A stretch of 64,000 bases of DNA from Mycobacterium sp. SMC-2. Its GTDB lineage: Bacteria; Actinomycetota; Actinomycetes; Mycobacteriales; Mycobacteriaceae. The notes below the pieces were generated by a model. It had not been told where the DNA came from. It saw only the letters and a program-made list of their open reading frames with translations, and did not search any database. The position numbers and the translations under genes are program-made. Location: NCBI RefSeq assembly GCF_025263485.1, contig NZ_CP079863.1, positions 2,666,001-2,730,000 of the forward strand, given 5' to 3'. Positions 27,034-38,048 of the stretch are shown in pieces. Within the stretch, counting starts at the first letter, position 1, and each line of letters begins with the position of its first letter.

Positions 27034-28079
27034 ATGAGTACCCGTCGCGACCTCCCCGAGTCGCCGTATCTGGCCGCCGTCACCGGCGGAAAACCCGGCC
27101 GGCTCCCGGTGTGGTTCATGCGGCAGGCCGGCCGTTCGCTGCCCGAGTACCGTGCGCTGCGCGCCCAGACCGACATGCTGTCGGCCTGCTTCGACGCCGA
27201 ACTGGTCTGCGAGATCACCCTGCAGCCGGTGCGCCGGCATGGCGTCGACGCGGCGATATTGTTCTCCGACATCGTGGTGCCGCTGCTCGGCGCGGGGGTC
27301 GACCTGGACATCGTCGCCGGCGTCGGGCCGGTGATCGCGTCGCCGGTGCGCACCGCGGGCGACATCGACGCCATGAAGCCCCTTGACCGGCAACGCATTC
27401 AGCCGGTGTCCGACGCGGTCACGCTGCTGGTGGCCGCGCTCGGCGACGTCCCGCTGATCGGGTTCGCGGGTGCGCCGTTCACCCTGGCGTCCTACTTGAT
27501 CGAGGGCGGCCCGAGCCGCCACCACGCCCGCACCAAGGCGATGATGCTGGCCGAACCGGACAGCTGGCACGCGCTGATGGAGAAGCTGACCGACATCACC
27601 GTGGGCTTCCTGCGGGCGCAGGTGGAGGCCGGGGTGGACGCCATTCAGGTGTTCGACTCGTGGGCGGGTGCGCTGTCGCTCGCCGACTACCGCACCTACG
27701 TGGAACCGCACAGCGCCCGGGTTTTCGGCGCGCTGGCCGAGCACGGCGTGCCAATGACGCACTTCGGGGTGGGCACCGCCGAACTGCTCGGCGCCATGTC
27801 GACGGTCGGCGCGACGGTGGTGGGGGTCGACTGGCGTACCTCGCTCACCGATGCGGCGGCGCGCGTCGCGCCCGGCACGGCGCTGCAGGGCAACCTCGAT
27901 CCCGTGGTCCTGCTGGCGGGGTGGCCCGCCGTGGAACGCGCCGCCCGGGCCGTCGTCGAGGACGGGCGCCACGCCGTCGACGCGGGCGCAACCGGTCACG
28001 TCTTCAACCTTGGCCATGGCGTGCTGCCCGACACCGACCCCGGTGTGCTGACCGACCTGGTGTCGCTGGTCCACTCCTT

Positions 28080-28083
<4 letters not shown>
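27034..28083 (+). CDS. hemE: uroporphyrinogen decarboxylase
   Basis: Converts uroporphyrinogen III to coproporphyrinogen III. The 349-residue protein has the N-terminal signature [19 protein letters not shown], the catalytic aspartate region [41 protein letters not shown] and the C-terminal [15 protein letters not shown]. Start at the ATG at 27034. It is the first gene of a haem operon: its TGA overlaps the hemY ATG (ATGA). A stretch after VRRH and the loop around [12 protein letters not shown] are shorter than I recall in the M. tuberculosis protein, which is ordinary variation. Confidence 0.96.
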
Positions 28084-30882
<2,799 letters not shown>

Positions 30883-30913
30883 GCCCGGCGCCCGCTCGCC
30901 CCGTGGCCTTCCC

Positions 30914-30926
30914 CGCGACACATAAC
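30914..30926 (+). repeat. left arm of inverted repeat bracketing the AbiEi/Vsr-like gene
   Basis: CGCGACACATAAC here is the exact complement of 31894-31906. Similarity continues imperfectly inward (CTGCGACGAC versus GCGCGGCGAC) and outward (CGTGGCCTT versus CGTCGCCTT), giving an imperfect arm of roughly 35 bp. It lies 31 bp after the methyltransferase stop. Confidence 0.75.
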
Positions 30927-30984
30927 TGGCTGCGACGACACGCCGAAAAGGGCCGCACTGGTTGATATCTGGTGGATCCGCGTC

Positions 30985-31857
30985 GTGGCGGACGGCGTCT
31001 TTGCCTGTGTGGACGACGTCTTCATAGGCAGCGACGCCGTGCGGCGGGGGCGACTGACCTCGTATCAGCTGCGGGCCGGTTTCCGGGTGATTCATCCCGA
31101 CGTGTATCTGGGTGACGGGGCCATCCCGTCGCTGAGAACCCGTACCGTCGCGGCGTGGCTGTGGTCGGGCCGGCGCGGCGTGGTGGCCGGGCTTGCAGCG
31201 GCCGCCCTCCACGGCTCGACGTGGATCGACGACGACGAACCCGTCGAACTGGTCTGGCGCAATCAGCACGCCCCCCGCGGGGTGATCACCCGGAATTGGC
31301 GGGTCGAGCCGGACGAGGTCACCAAGGTGGCGGGGTTGCCGGTGACCACGGCAGCGAGGACGGCGTACGACCTGGCCAGGCACCTCCCCAGGGACCAAGC
31401 GGTGGCGCGGCTCGACGCGCTGATGCGGGCGCGGCCGTATTCCGTCGAGGCGGTGTTGCTGCTGGCCAGCCGGAACCCCCGCGCGCGAGGGCTGCGGCGG
31501 CTGCGTGCGGCGCTTCCACTCGTCGACCCCGGAGCCGCCTCGCCCAAGGAGACGTGGCTGCGTCTGCTGTTGATCGACGCCGGGATGCCGGTTCCCGAGA
31601 GCCAGATCCCGGTGAGCGAGGGCTGGCGTTTGGTGGGTGTGCTCGACATGGGATGGGAGCGGTACAAGGTGGCCGTCGAGTACGACGGCGACCACCACCG
31701 CACCGACCGCCGGCAGTACGCCCGCGACCAGTGGCGTTCACGCAAGCTCGACGAACTCGGCTGGATCGTCATCCGGGTGATCGCCGAGGACAAGCCTCAG
31801 GATGTCGTGCGGCGCGTCCGCGGCGCGCTCGTCCGCCGTGGCTGCCGCGAGATATAA
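30985..31857 (+). CDS. AbiEi-like N-terminal domain plus Vsr/DUF559-like endonuclease-fold protein
   Basis: A 290-residue protein. Residues 1-95 resemble the AbiEi-type antitoxin winged-helix head (VRRGRLTSYQLRAGFRVIHP, then VYLGDG and VVAGLAAAALHGSTWI). Residues 185-290 have the PD-(D/E)xK-like pattern of very-short-patch/DUF559 nucleases: VAVEYDGDHHRTDRRQYARD, then WRSRKLDELGWIVIRVIAED, with acidic residues and His in the expected order. No AbiEii toxin partner is next to it. Genes of this kind are recurrent in mycobacteria. Here it sits alone between two genes that are adjacent in M. tuberculosis, bracketed by 13-bp inverted repeats. The GTG at 30985 is the start. Function is not established. 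Confidence 0.72.
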   Translation: MADGVFACVDDVFIGSDAVRRGRLTSYQLRAGFRVIHPDVYLGDGAIPSLRTRTVAAWLWSGRRGVVAGLAAAALHGSTWIDDDEPVELVWRNQHAPRGVITRNWRVEPDEVTKVAGLPVTTAARTAYDLARHLPRDQAVARLDALMRARPYSVEAVLLLASRNPRARGLRRLRAALPLVDPGAASPKETWLRLLLIDAGMPVPESQIPVSEGWRLVGVLDMGWERYKVAVEYDGDHHRTDRRQYARDQWRSRKLDELGWIVIRVIAEDKPQDVVRRVRGALVRRGCREI

Positions 31858-31864
31858 GCGGTTG

Positions 31865-31879
31865 CGCCGCTCAGCGGCG
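31865..31879 (+). terminator. hairpin after the AbiEi/Vsr-like gene
   Basis: CGCCGC at 31865-31870 and GCGGCG at 31874-31879 form a six-pair stem with a TCA loop, seven bases after the stop codon. An overlapping alternative stem GGCGA/TCGCC (31876-31886) also exists. No T-run follows. A transcription terminator is the simplest reading. Confidence 0.5.
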
Positions 31880-31893
31880 AGTCGCCGCGCCTG

Positions 31894-31906
31894 GTTATGT
31901 GTCGCG
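31894..31906 (-). repeat. right arm of inverted repeat bracketing the AbiEi/Vsr-like gene
   Basis: GTTATGTGTCGCG is the exact complement of the arm at 30914-30926. The distance between the outer ends is about 990 bp. It ends 32 bp before the msrB stop codon. No clear target-site duplication flanks the pair. Confidence 0.75.
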
Positions 31907-31938
31907 AAAGGCGACGCCGGGGACGGGCCCGGAGCGGG

Positions 31939-32349
31939 CTATGCCCCCGCCGGCACCAGCCGCAGCGAGATCGAGTTGATGCAGTACCGCTGATCCGTCG
32001 GCGTCGGATACCCCTCGCCGCTGAACACGTGGCCCAGGTGGCTGTGGCAGTTCGCACACAGGACCTCGGTGCGCGTCGCGCCCATCGAGTGGTCGGGCCG
32101 CAGGATCACCGCGTCGGAGCTGGCCGGGTCGAAGAACGACGGCCAGCCGCAATGCGACTCGAATTTCTCTGTGCTGCGGAACAATTCGGCACCGCACGCC
32201 CGGCACTGATAGATGCCCACGGTCTTGGTATCGGTGTACTCACCGGTGAAGGGCCGCTCGGTGCCGGCCTGGCGCAGCACGTGGAACTCTTCGGGCGTGA
32301 GCTTTTGCCGCCACTCGTCGTCGGTCAGCTGCAGCTTCGGGCTAGTCAT
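31939..32349 (-). CDS. msrB: peptide-methionine (R)-S-oxide reductase MsrB
   Basis: Reduces methionine-R-sulfoxide in proteins. The 136-residue protein has both zinc CxxC pairs (YQCRACGAELF and VLCANCHSHLGHVF), the substrate region FESHCGWPSFFDP, and the catalytic Cys in QRYCINSISLRLVP. Length and motifs are typical. Start at the ATG at 32349, which overlaps the aftC stop by 4 bp, so it is co-translated with aftC upstream. It lacks a signal peptide and is cytosolic. Confidence 0.96.
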   Translation of the reverse strand: MTSPKLQLTDDEWRQKLTPEEFHVLRQAGTERPFTGEYTDTKTVGIYQCRACGAELFRSTEKFESHCGWPSFFDPASSDAVILRPDHSMGATRTEVLCANCHSHLGHVFSGEGYPTPTDQRYCINSISLRLVPAGA

Positions 32350-33656
32350 GCCTCCACGCTAGCGCCACCACGCCCCGCCGTCAGCCACGCGGGATCGATG
32401 CCCTCGTCCAGCCGGTCCTCGGCCTTGGCGTCCAGATACCGGAAGTACAGCACGGTGAACGTCACGATCAGCAGCAGCGACCAGCCGTAGGTGATCTTCA
32501 GGTATTCCAGGGCGCGGCCGTAGCGCATCCAGTTGAAAAGCAGCCAGCGGTCCAGGGTCATGAAGCCGTAGATGCCCAGCCACGCCGGCCAGTTGCGGAT
32601 CAGCGAGTTGGGCAGCACGACCGTCATCAGGAATGGGAACAGCATCATCGAGTAGTAGCCCTGGGCCAGCGGCAACACCAGCCACGACCACAGCAGCAGC
32701 ACGCCCGCCGAGTTGGTGAACCAGAACCGCGGGTCGCGGGTGCGGTAGTAGCGGTACAGCAGCCACAGCGCGCCGATCGCGATGAGCGTGAACAGGATTC
32801 GCAGGAATACGATCAGCCAGGTGGGCAGCCCGAAGTACACGCCGTTGCCCTCGATCGAGCTGTTGAAGTAGTCGCGGACGCCGCCGATGTAGGGCAGCGT
32901 GCGGGTGACGAAATCTTTGGGATCGCTGACCAACGGCCACGCGGCCGCGTTGATGACGACCGGGACGACGAACGCGGGTACCAGCGCTCGCCACTGGCGG
33001 TTCAGCAGCGGCAGCAACAGCAGCGGCCCGAGCAACGGTTTGAGCGTCAACGTCAGCCCGATGGCCACACCCGCCCACCACTGATGGCCCCGTTTGCCGT
33101 CCAGCAGCCAGCGCAAAAACAGCACCTCCGCCAGCAGCACGCAGCCGTTGATGTTGGTGAACACCAGCGTGTTGGTCACGGTCTCGGTGCAGAACATGGC
33201 CAGCAGCAGGGCGGGGGCGGCCACCGAGGACAGCGCGTAGTTGAACAACCGCAGCAACAGGTACCAGGCGATCAGGATGGCCACCGTGTTGATCAGGATG
33301 AACAGATACCGCGACGGCGCGAATGGCAGGTATCCGAACGGCGCCATCAGGAGCGTGCCGCCGGGCGGGTACAGGTAGTGCGGGTCGACGTAGTCGAAGT
33401 GCTCGTTGTAGATGTCCCAGCCGTGCCGGAAGTTGAGCACCGCGCGGTAGACCGGTTTGAAGTCGTCGGTGATGTTGCCGTTGGTGGTGACCACGATGCT
33501 GCGATGCAGCACCGAGAAGATCGCGATCGGCCACAGCGCCGACCGCACGATTGTCGCGGTGCTGGGCGGGCCGCTAAGGGGACGAAAGGCGGCCAGGAGC
33601 GAATCACGCAGGCCGGTTCGGGTCGATTCAGCTGCCGTCACCAGCGCACCGTACAC
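32346..33656 (-). CDS. aftC: arabinofuranosyltransferase AftC (GT87-type membrane glycosyltransferase)
   Basis: A 436-residue polytopic GT-C glycosyltransferase that adds alpha-1,3 arabinofuranose branches in arabinogalactan and lipoarabinomannan. About ten transmembrane helices lie between residues 40 and 415. The catalytic periplasmic loop has the GT-C acidic motif NGNITDDFKPVYRAV, then WDIYNEHFDYVDPHYLYPPGG. LTLTLKPLLGPLLLLPLLN and the tryptophan-rich last helices also match. Its order with msrB and the lipoprotein hydrolase gene is as in M. tuberculosis, supporting orthology with Rv2673. Confidence 0.93.
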   Translation of the reverse strand: MYGALVTAAESTRTGLRDSLLAAFRPLSGPPSTATIVRSALWPIAIFSVLHRSIVVTTNGNITDDFKPVYRAVLNFRHGWDIYNEHFDYVDPHYLYPPGGTLLMAPFGYLPFAPSRYLFILINTVAILIAWYLLLRLFNYALSSVAAPALLLAMFCTETVTNTLVFTNINGCVLLAEVLFLRWLLDGKRGHQWWAGVAIGLTLTLKPLLGPLLLLPLLNRQWRALVPAFVVPVVINAAAWPLVSDPKDFVTRTLPYIGGVRDYFNSSIEGNGVYFGLPTWLIVFLRILFTLIAIGALWLLYRYYRTRDPRFWFTNSAGVLLLWSWLVLPLAQGYYSMMLFPFLMTVVLPNSLIRNWPAWLGIYGFMTLDRWLLFNWMRYGRALEYLKITYGWSLLLIVTFTVLYFRYLDAKAEDRLDEGIDPAWLTAGRGGASVEA

Positions 33657-33728
33657 CGGCCGCCCGCCGACGATGCGGCCGCATAGCGGCTGAGGTGGGG
33701 GCGGGCAATCGGGGCTGGTGCCGGAAAA

Positions 33729-35288
33729 TCAGGCAGGACAGTAGGTATCGGTTCCGGGCAGTTTGCCGCTGTTGACGTAGCCGATCAGCGGGGAAACCGC
33801 GCAGCCCGAGTAGATGCTGGCGCCGTGGCCGATGCCCTGCCACATCACCCGCTTGCTGGCGGCGTTGGCGTTGATGATGGTGGCCGCCATCGCCGCGACC
33901 CCTTCGGTGCCGACGATCGGGTCGTTCTGCACGCCCAGCAACAGGACGTCGACCTTCAGCGATTTCGGCGGAGCCGGCGGCGAGCTGGTGGGCCAGTGCA
34001 GGCATTTGACCAAGCTGAGCGCCGCGACGGTGCCGAACTGGGGGTACAGCTTGGCCCACGCCACCACCAGTTCGCGGACCCGGTCCGGGGTGGGGCGGTT
34101 GACGGCGTCGCTGCACGCGTTGACGAACTGGCCGTCGGAGTCCTCGGTGGCGTCGGCGTGGTTGATGAGGCTGGTCAGCTGGTTGGCGTCACCCGAGCGG
34201 GCGGCCGCCAGGGCGTTGGCCAGGTTGGTGGTGGCGTTGACGCGGCCGCCGGAGGGAAAGCCCAGCGCGACGGTGATGGCGTTCGCCACCTGGGCCACCG
34301 ACGCGCCGGCGGGCCCCTTGCCGGCGCGAGCGTCGGCCAGCAACGCGCTGACGGCGCCCTTCGGGTCGGGACCCAGCGCGCAGTTCACCGCGACGCACTG
34401 GGCGGCGAACGCGTCGAGCGCGGCCTGCTGGCCCTTGACCTGCTGCTCGGCGGCGGCTTCGGCGTTGACGCCCAAGGCAATTGGCGAGTCGAGGATCAGC
34501 CGGGCGACCTTGTCGGGGCGCGCCGCGGCGTAGGCCAGCGCCACCTGGGCGCCGTTGCCGATCCCGACCAGCGCCACCGCGGGCACGTCCCACAGGCTGC
34601 GCAGGCGCTCGATGTCCGAGGCGGCGTGGGCGTTGTCGTAGGCGGAGGCGCCCGGCGCGATGGCGTCGGTGCAGTTGGTGGTGGCGGTGTTTGCGACGTC
34701 GGAGAGGTTGGCGACGGGGTCATCGCCGCTCTCGAACTGCGCCTGGTCGCGCATGATCTGCCGGTCGGCGGTGTCCCGGCAGTCGATCGGGTTCGACATG
34801 CCCATGCCGCGACGGTCGATGGCGACGATGGGGTGGGTTTGCAGCACGTCGGCGCCGCCCCGCGACAGCCAGACCGGCAGCTGCGCGGAGGACGGCAGGT
34901 CCGAGCCGGTGGTGAAGACGAGCGGGCCGGCGTCGCGGGGGGTCTGGCTGGAGCGGGCGCGGACCACGCCGACGCTGACGGTGCTGGTCCCACCGTTGAC
35001 CGGGTCCAGGTCCGCGTCGTAGGTCGCGCAATCGAGCTGGACCCCGGCGGCGGGCGGGATCGCGGCGTCGCCGAACACCCGCGACGTGCAGTCGTGCCAC
35101 GGCAGGTCGTTTTTGGGGGCCGCGACCGGCGGCGGGCCGCTGGCCGGTGGCTTGGTGGTGGTCGCCCCTTGGGGCCGGGCACCGGAGTCGGTGGCGAAGC
35201 GCGGGTCGGCGCCCAGGCCCGGGACGCAGCCGGCGACCACGGTGGTCGCCGCAATCAAGATCGTGGCGAGCGTGATCTGCCGACTCAT
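33729..35288 (-). CDS. lipoprotein alpha/beta-hydrolase-fold protein (Rv2672-like), lacking the nucleophile serine
   Basis: A 519-residue exported protein. The signal peptide ends in a lipobox TVVAGC with Cys21 as the lipidated residue, followed by a Pro/Thr linker to about residue 55. The rest resembles tripeptidyl-aminopeptidase/Hip1-type hydrolases: VFTTGSDLPSSA (oxyanion turn), AIDRRGMGMSNPIDC, the elbow, NDPIVG (acid) and GIGHGASIYSGC (histidine). The elbow reads LVGIGNGAQ at about 240-248, with Gly244 where serine is expected, so classical serine hydrolysis looks impossible. Six or more cysteines suggest disulfides. ATG at 35288 selected; a GTG three codons upstream is possible. Confidence 0.83.
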   Translation of the reverse strand: MSRQITLATILIAATTVVAGCVPGLGADPRFATDSGARPQGATTTKPPASGPPPVAAPKNDLPWHDCTSRVFGDAAIPPAAGVQLDCATYDADLDPVNGGTSTVSVGVVRARSSQTPRDAGPLVFTTGSDLPSSAQLPVWLSRGGADVLQTHPIVAIDRRGMGMSNPIDCRDTADRQIMRDQAQFESGDDPVANLSDVANTATTNCTDAIAPGASAYDNAHAASDIERLRSLWDVPAVALVGIGNGAQVALAYAAARPDKVARLILDSPIALGVNAEAAAEQQVKGQQAALDAFAAQCVAVNCALGPDPKGAVSALLADARAGKGPAGASVAQVANAITVALGFPSGGRVNATTNLANALAAARSGDANQLTSLINHADATEDSDGQFVNACSDAVNRPTPDRVRELVVAWAKLYPQFGTVAALSLVKCLHWPTSSPPAPPKSLKVDVLLLGVQNDPIVGTEGVAAMAATIINANAASKRVMWQGIGHGASIYSGCAVSPLIGYVNSGKLPGTDTYCPA

Positions 35289-35302
35289 GTCGACCACAGT
35301 AG

Positions 35303-36058
35303 CTAGGCCTTGACGTAGCGGGTGTACAGGTAACCGGCGTCGTCGGTCAAAACGTGGGCACAGCGCATCCGGGTCAGCAGCTGGCTGGGGCCCGTCGCGA
35401 TGCGCCGGGCCAGGCCGCCGACGATGTAGGGCGCGATGGTCAGGCAGAGCTCGTCGAGCATGTCGCGCCGGATCAGCGAATCGAGCAGCATCGGCCCGCC
35501 CTCGGTCAGGATGCGGCGCATGCCGCGATCCCCGAGGATCGCCAGCATGACGGCCTCATCGAGCTGGGCGGGGTCGCCGCCGGAGCAGTCGACCACCTCG
35601 CACAGGTCGCCGAGCAGCTGGCGGGCGGGGGCCACCGCCGCCGAGCAGGTGAGCACCAGCGGCGGCACCTCGGTCCGGGTGAAGATCCCCATGTCGCGGT
35701 CCAGCCGGCCCGACTTGGTCACGATCGCCAGCTGCGGGACTTCGCTTTGCCCACGGGTCTGCCGCCGCTGGCGCTGGGCGACGCTCACCTGGGCGCCGGA
35801 ATAGCCCTCGACCCGCACGGTGCCCGCGCCCACCACGATGACGTCGGCGAGCTCCCGCAGCAGGTTGAACACGAGCCGGTCGCCGGGGCCTCCCATCGTT
35901 CCGCTGCTCCCGCCGGCGGTGGCCCCGCCGTCGACGCTGGTGATGAAGTTGGCCCGCACCCATGTCCCGTCGGGATAGGCGTAGAGCCGGGGGAGTTCGG
36001 CGTCGCCGAGTTCGCGCACCGATCCCAGCAGCGACAGCGGCGTCTCGGGAACGGGCAT
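35303..36058 (-). CDS. ribD: RibD C-terminal-domain reductase (Rv2671-like)
   Basis: A 251-residue pyrimidine reductase of the RibD-C/DHFR-like fold without the N-terminal deaminase domain. Seen: WVRANFITSVDGGATAGGSS (substrate strand), DVIVVGAGTVRVEGYS (NADPH-binding glycine turn) and RRILTEGGPMLLDSLIR, all family signatures. In M. tuberculosis the orthologue can substitute for dihydrofolate reductase and its overproduction contributes to para-aminosalicylate resistance. It is therefore a plausible back-up folate reductase rather than a riboflavin enzyme. Divergent from the zapE remnant, with 34 bp between the starts. Confidence 0.9.
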   Translation of the reverse strand: MPVPETPLSLLGSVRELGDAELPRLYAYPDGTWVRANFITSVDGGATAGGSSGTMGGPGDRLVFNLLRELADVIVVGAGTVRVEGYSGAQVSVAQRQRRQTRGQSEVPQLAIVTKSGRLDRDMGIFTRTEVPPLVLTCSAAVAPARQLLGDLCEVVDCSGGDPAQLDEAVMLAILGDRGMRRILTEGGPMLLDSLIRRDMLDELCLTIAPYIVGGLARRIATGPSQLLTRMRCAHVLTDDAGYLYTRYVKA

Positions 36059-36092
36059 GAGGTTGATTGCAGCACGTCGCTACAGTTCGGGC

Positions 36093-36954
36093 ATGGACGG
36101 GTCCACCTTCGGGGCAGTGGCACATCTGGTAGATCGGCATCCGACCGTGTCGCCCGAGCGGTTGATCGCTCAATTGCGGCCGCCCCCAACGTTCGCCGAC
36201 GTGAGCTTCGCGACGTATCAGCCCGATCCGGCCGAGCCGACGCAGGAGGCCGCGGTCGGGGCGTGCCGAGACTTCTGCCGCCAGGCGGTGCAACGCCGCA
36301 CGGGCCGGCGAAAGATGTTGGGCCGACGGGCGGTGCTGCGCGGCGTCGGGTTGTATCTGGACGGCGGGTTCGGCGTCGGCAAGACCCACCTGCTGACGTC
36401 GGCCTACTATGAGCTACCCGGGGACGGTCCCGAGTCGTCAACTCCCAAGGCGTTCGCGACCTTTGGGGAGCTTACGCAGTTGGCGGGGGTGTTCGGCTTC
36501 GCCCAATGCGTCGATCTGCTGGCCGACTACACGACGGTCTGCATCGACGAGTTCGAGCTGGACGATCCCGGCAACACCACGCTGATCTCGCGGCTCCTCT
36601 CGTCGCTGGTCGAGCGGGGGGTGTCGGTGGTCGCCACGTCCAACACGCTGCCCGAGCAGCTCGGCGAGGGCCGGTTCGCCGCCCAGAATTTTCTGCGCGA
36701 GATCCACACGCTGGCAAGCATTTTCACAACCGTGCGGATCGAGGGGGCCGACTACCGGCACCGCGGCCTGCCGCCGGCGCCGCAGCCCCTGCCGGACGAG
36801 GAGGTGGCGGCGCGCGCGGCGCGCCTCGGGCGCGAAGTTGGACACCATCTTCAGCGACGAGATGCTGGCCGGTGGCTACCGAAAGAAGTACCTGCGGGCC
36901 ATGTCTCGGCTCCTGGCGCTGACCGCCGGCGCTAACGAAGCCCGCGACTCATGA
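36093..36954 (+). pseudogene. ZapE/AFG1-family ATPase gene with internal deletion and frameshift (Rv2670c-like)
   Basis: The 5' part (36093 to about 36830) encodes the AAA+ half: Walker A GLYLDGGFGVGKTHLLTSAY, Walker B TTVCIDEFELDDPGN, sensor VVATSNTLPEQLGEGRF and HTLASIFTTVRIEGADYRHR. After QPLPDEEVAARAARL the frame becomes unrelated. The genuine AFG1 C-terminus, KLDTIFSDEMLAGGYRKKYL then RAMSRLLALT, appears in the +1 frame and ends with TGA at 36952-36954. The 60-70 residue segment that normally links these pieces is absent. Joined, only about 286 codons remain against about 370 in M. tuberculosis. An out-of-frame deletion is the simplest explanation; the truncated ATPase would still run to 36935 with a nonsense tail. 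Confidence 0.78.
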
Positions 36955-37441
36955 CGAAGTCGTTCTCGCGGCCGGCGCCCACCTGAAAGGTCCTGGTGCC
37001 GCTGACCGTGAAGCCGTTCTTGGCGTAGAAGCGTTGTGCACGTTCGTTCGCCTGGTTGACACCCAGCCACACGCGGCCCACGCCCCATGCGCCGGCGGTG
37101 GCCAGCGCGAGGTCCATCAGGGCGGTCGCGACCCCGGTGCCGTGGTGCTCGCGCGCGACGTAGATCTTGGACAGCTCGGCGGTGTCGTCCTCGCGAATCA
37201 GCATGGCGTAACCGATGATTCGGTCGTCATGCTCCGCCGTGAGGATCGCGCGTTGCGGGTCGGCCAGGTATTCGGCGAAGCGGGCGGCACTCAGGTTGGC
37301 GTCGACGAACGCGGCGATGTTCTCGGGCGCCACCGAGGCCGGGCAGGCCAACGGGAACGTGCGCGCGGCAACATCGGCAAGCTGTTGAACTTCAACGGAA
37401 TCCGTCGTGACGACGCGGACGGTTCGGGTCAGAGGTTCCAC
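36932..37441 (-). CDS. GNAT-family N-acetyltransferase (Rv2669-like)
   Basis: A 169-residue acetyltransferase. The acetyl-CoA pyrophosphate-binding motif A is LSKIYVAREHHGTGVATALM (Q/RxxGxG/A type), and motif B is VWLGVNQANERAQRFYAKNGF, both well conserved. The substrate is unknown. The GTG at 37441 starts it inside the last codons of the upstream exported-protein gene (13-bp overlap), and its 3' end overlaps the remnant of the convergent zapE gene by 23 bp. Order as in M. tuberculosis. Confidence 0.85.
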   Translation of the reverse strand: MEPLTRTVRVVTTDSVEVQQLADVAARTFPLACPASVAPENIAAFVDANLSAARFAEYLADPQRAILTAEHDDRIIGYAMLIREDDTAELSKIYVAREHHGTGVATALMDLALATAGAWGVGRVWLGVNQANERAQRFYAKNGFTVSGTRTFQVGAGRENDFVMSRGLR

Positions 37442-37962
37442 TGCGCGAGGTGGTAGCCCGTCTTCTTGTCCAGCAGGACCACGGTGGAGACGGGATCGCG
37501 ATAGGCGTCCCAATAGACTTCGCCGCGCACGACCGCCCCGTTCGGCGCGTTGGTGAGCACGTTGTCCAGCGCGTCGGGCGCGTCCGAGGCCCGCGGCTTG
37601 TAGGCGTCGGCGAACGGGGTCACCCCGTCGAAGCTGAAGGTGGTCGCCATGATGAACGGATTGGGCACCCGGACGGCGCGCACCACCACGTCGGCACGCT
37701 CGACCGTGCTGCCCGGAAAGCCCTTATAGGTGCCTTCGCGCGTGTAGCCGAACCCTGGAGGCGGGTCGCAGGGCGACACCCCGGTGACGGTCACGTCCGC
37801 GACGTAGGTGCCGGTGTCGACCCGCAGCGTGTCCCCGATGTGGCCGATCGGGGCATCGCCGGCCCAGGCGCGCGGGGCGGGAAGCGCGGCGACGGAGGTG
37901 ACGCTCGCCGCGGCGACGAACAACGCGGACAAAACGACCAGCCAGCGCTGCGTCTTCGCCAT
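37429..37962 (-). CDS. exported protein (Rv2668-like)
   Basis: A 177-residue secreted protein with a cleavable-type signal peptide (MAKTQRWLVVLSALFVAAAS through AWAGDA, cleavage near residue 35). The mature part is beta-rich: IGDTLRVDTGTYVADVTVTG, then VVVRAVRVPNPF and GEVYWDAYRDPVSTVVLLD. It resembles the immunoglobulin-like fold of small mycobacterial exported antigens, but I do not recognise a defined function. The ATG at 37962 has GGAGGCG before it. In tandem with the GNAT gene and downstream of clpC2. Confidence 0.8.
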   Translation of the reverse strand: MAKTQRWLVVLSALFVAAASVTSVAALPAPRAWAGDAPIGHIGDTLRVDTGTYVADVTVTGVSPCDPPPGFGYTREGTYKGFPGSTVERADVVVRAVRVPNPFIMATTFSFDGVTPFADAYKPRASDAPDALDNVLTNAPNGAVVRGEVYWDAYRDPVSTVVLLDKKTGYHLAQWNL

Positions 37963-38048
37963 GTCTTCGCCTCCTAGGCACCCTGGAAGGGGACCTTCGA
38001 ATGATTGCACACGCGGTGATGTGGCGGGGAGGGGTGGACCACGGCCGA

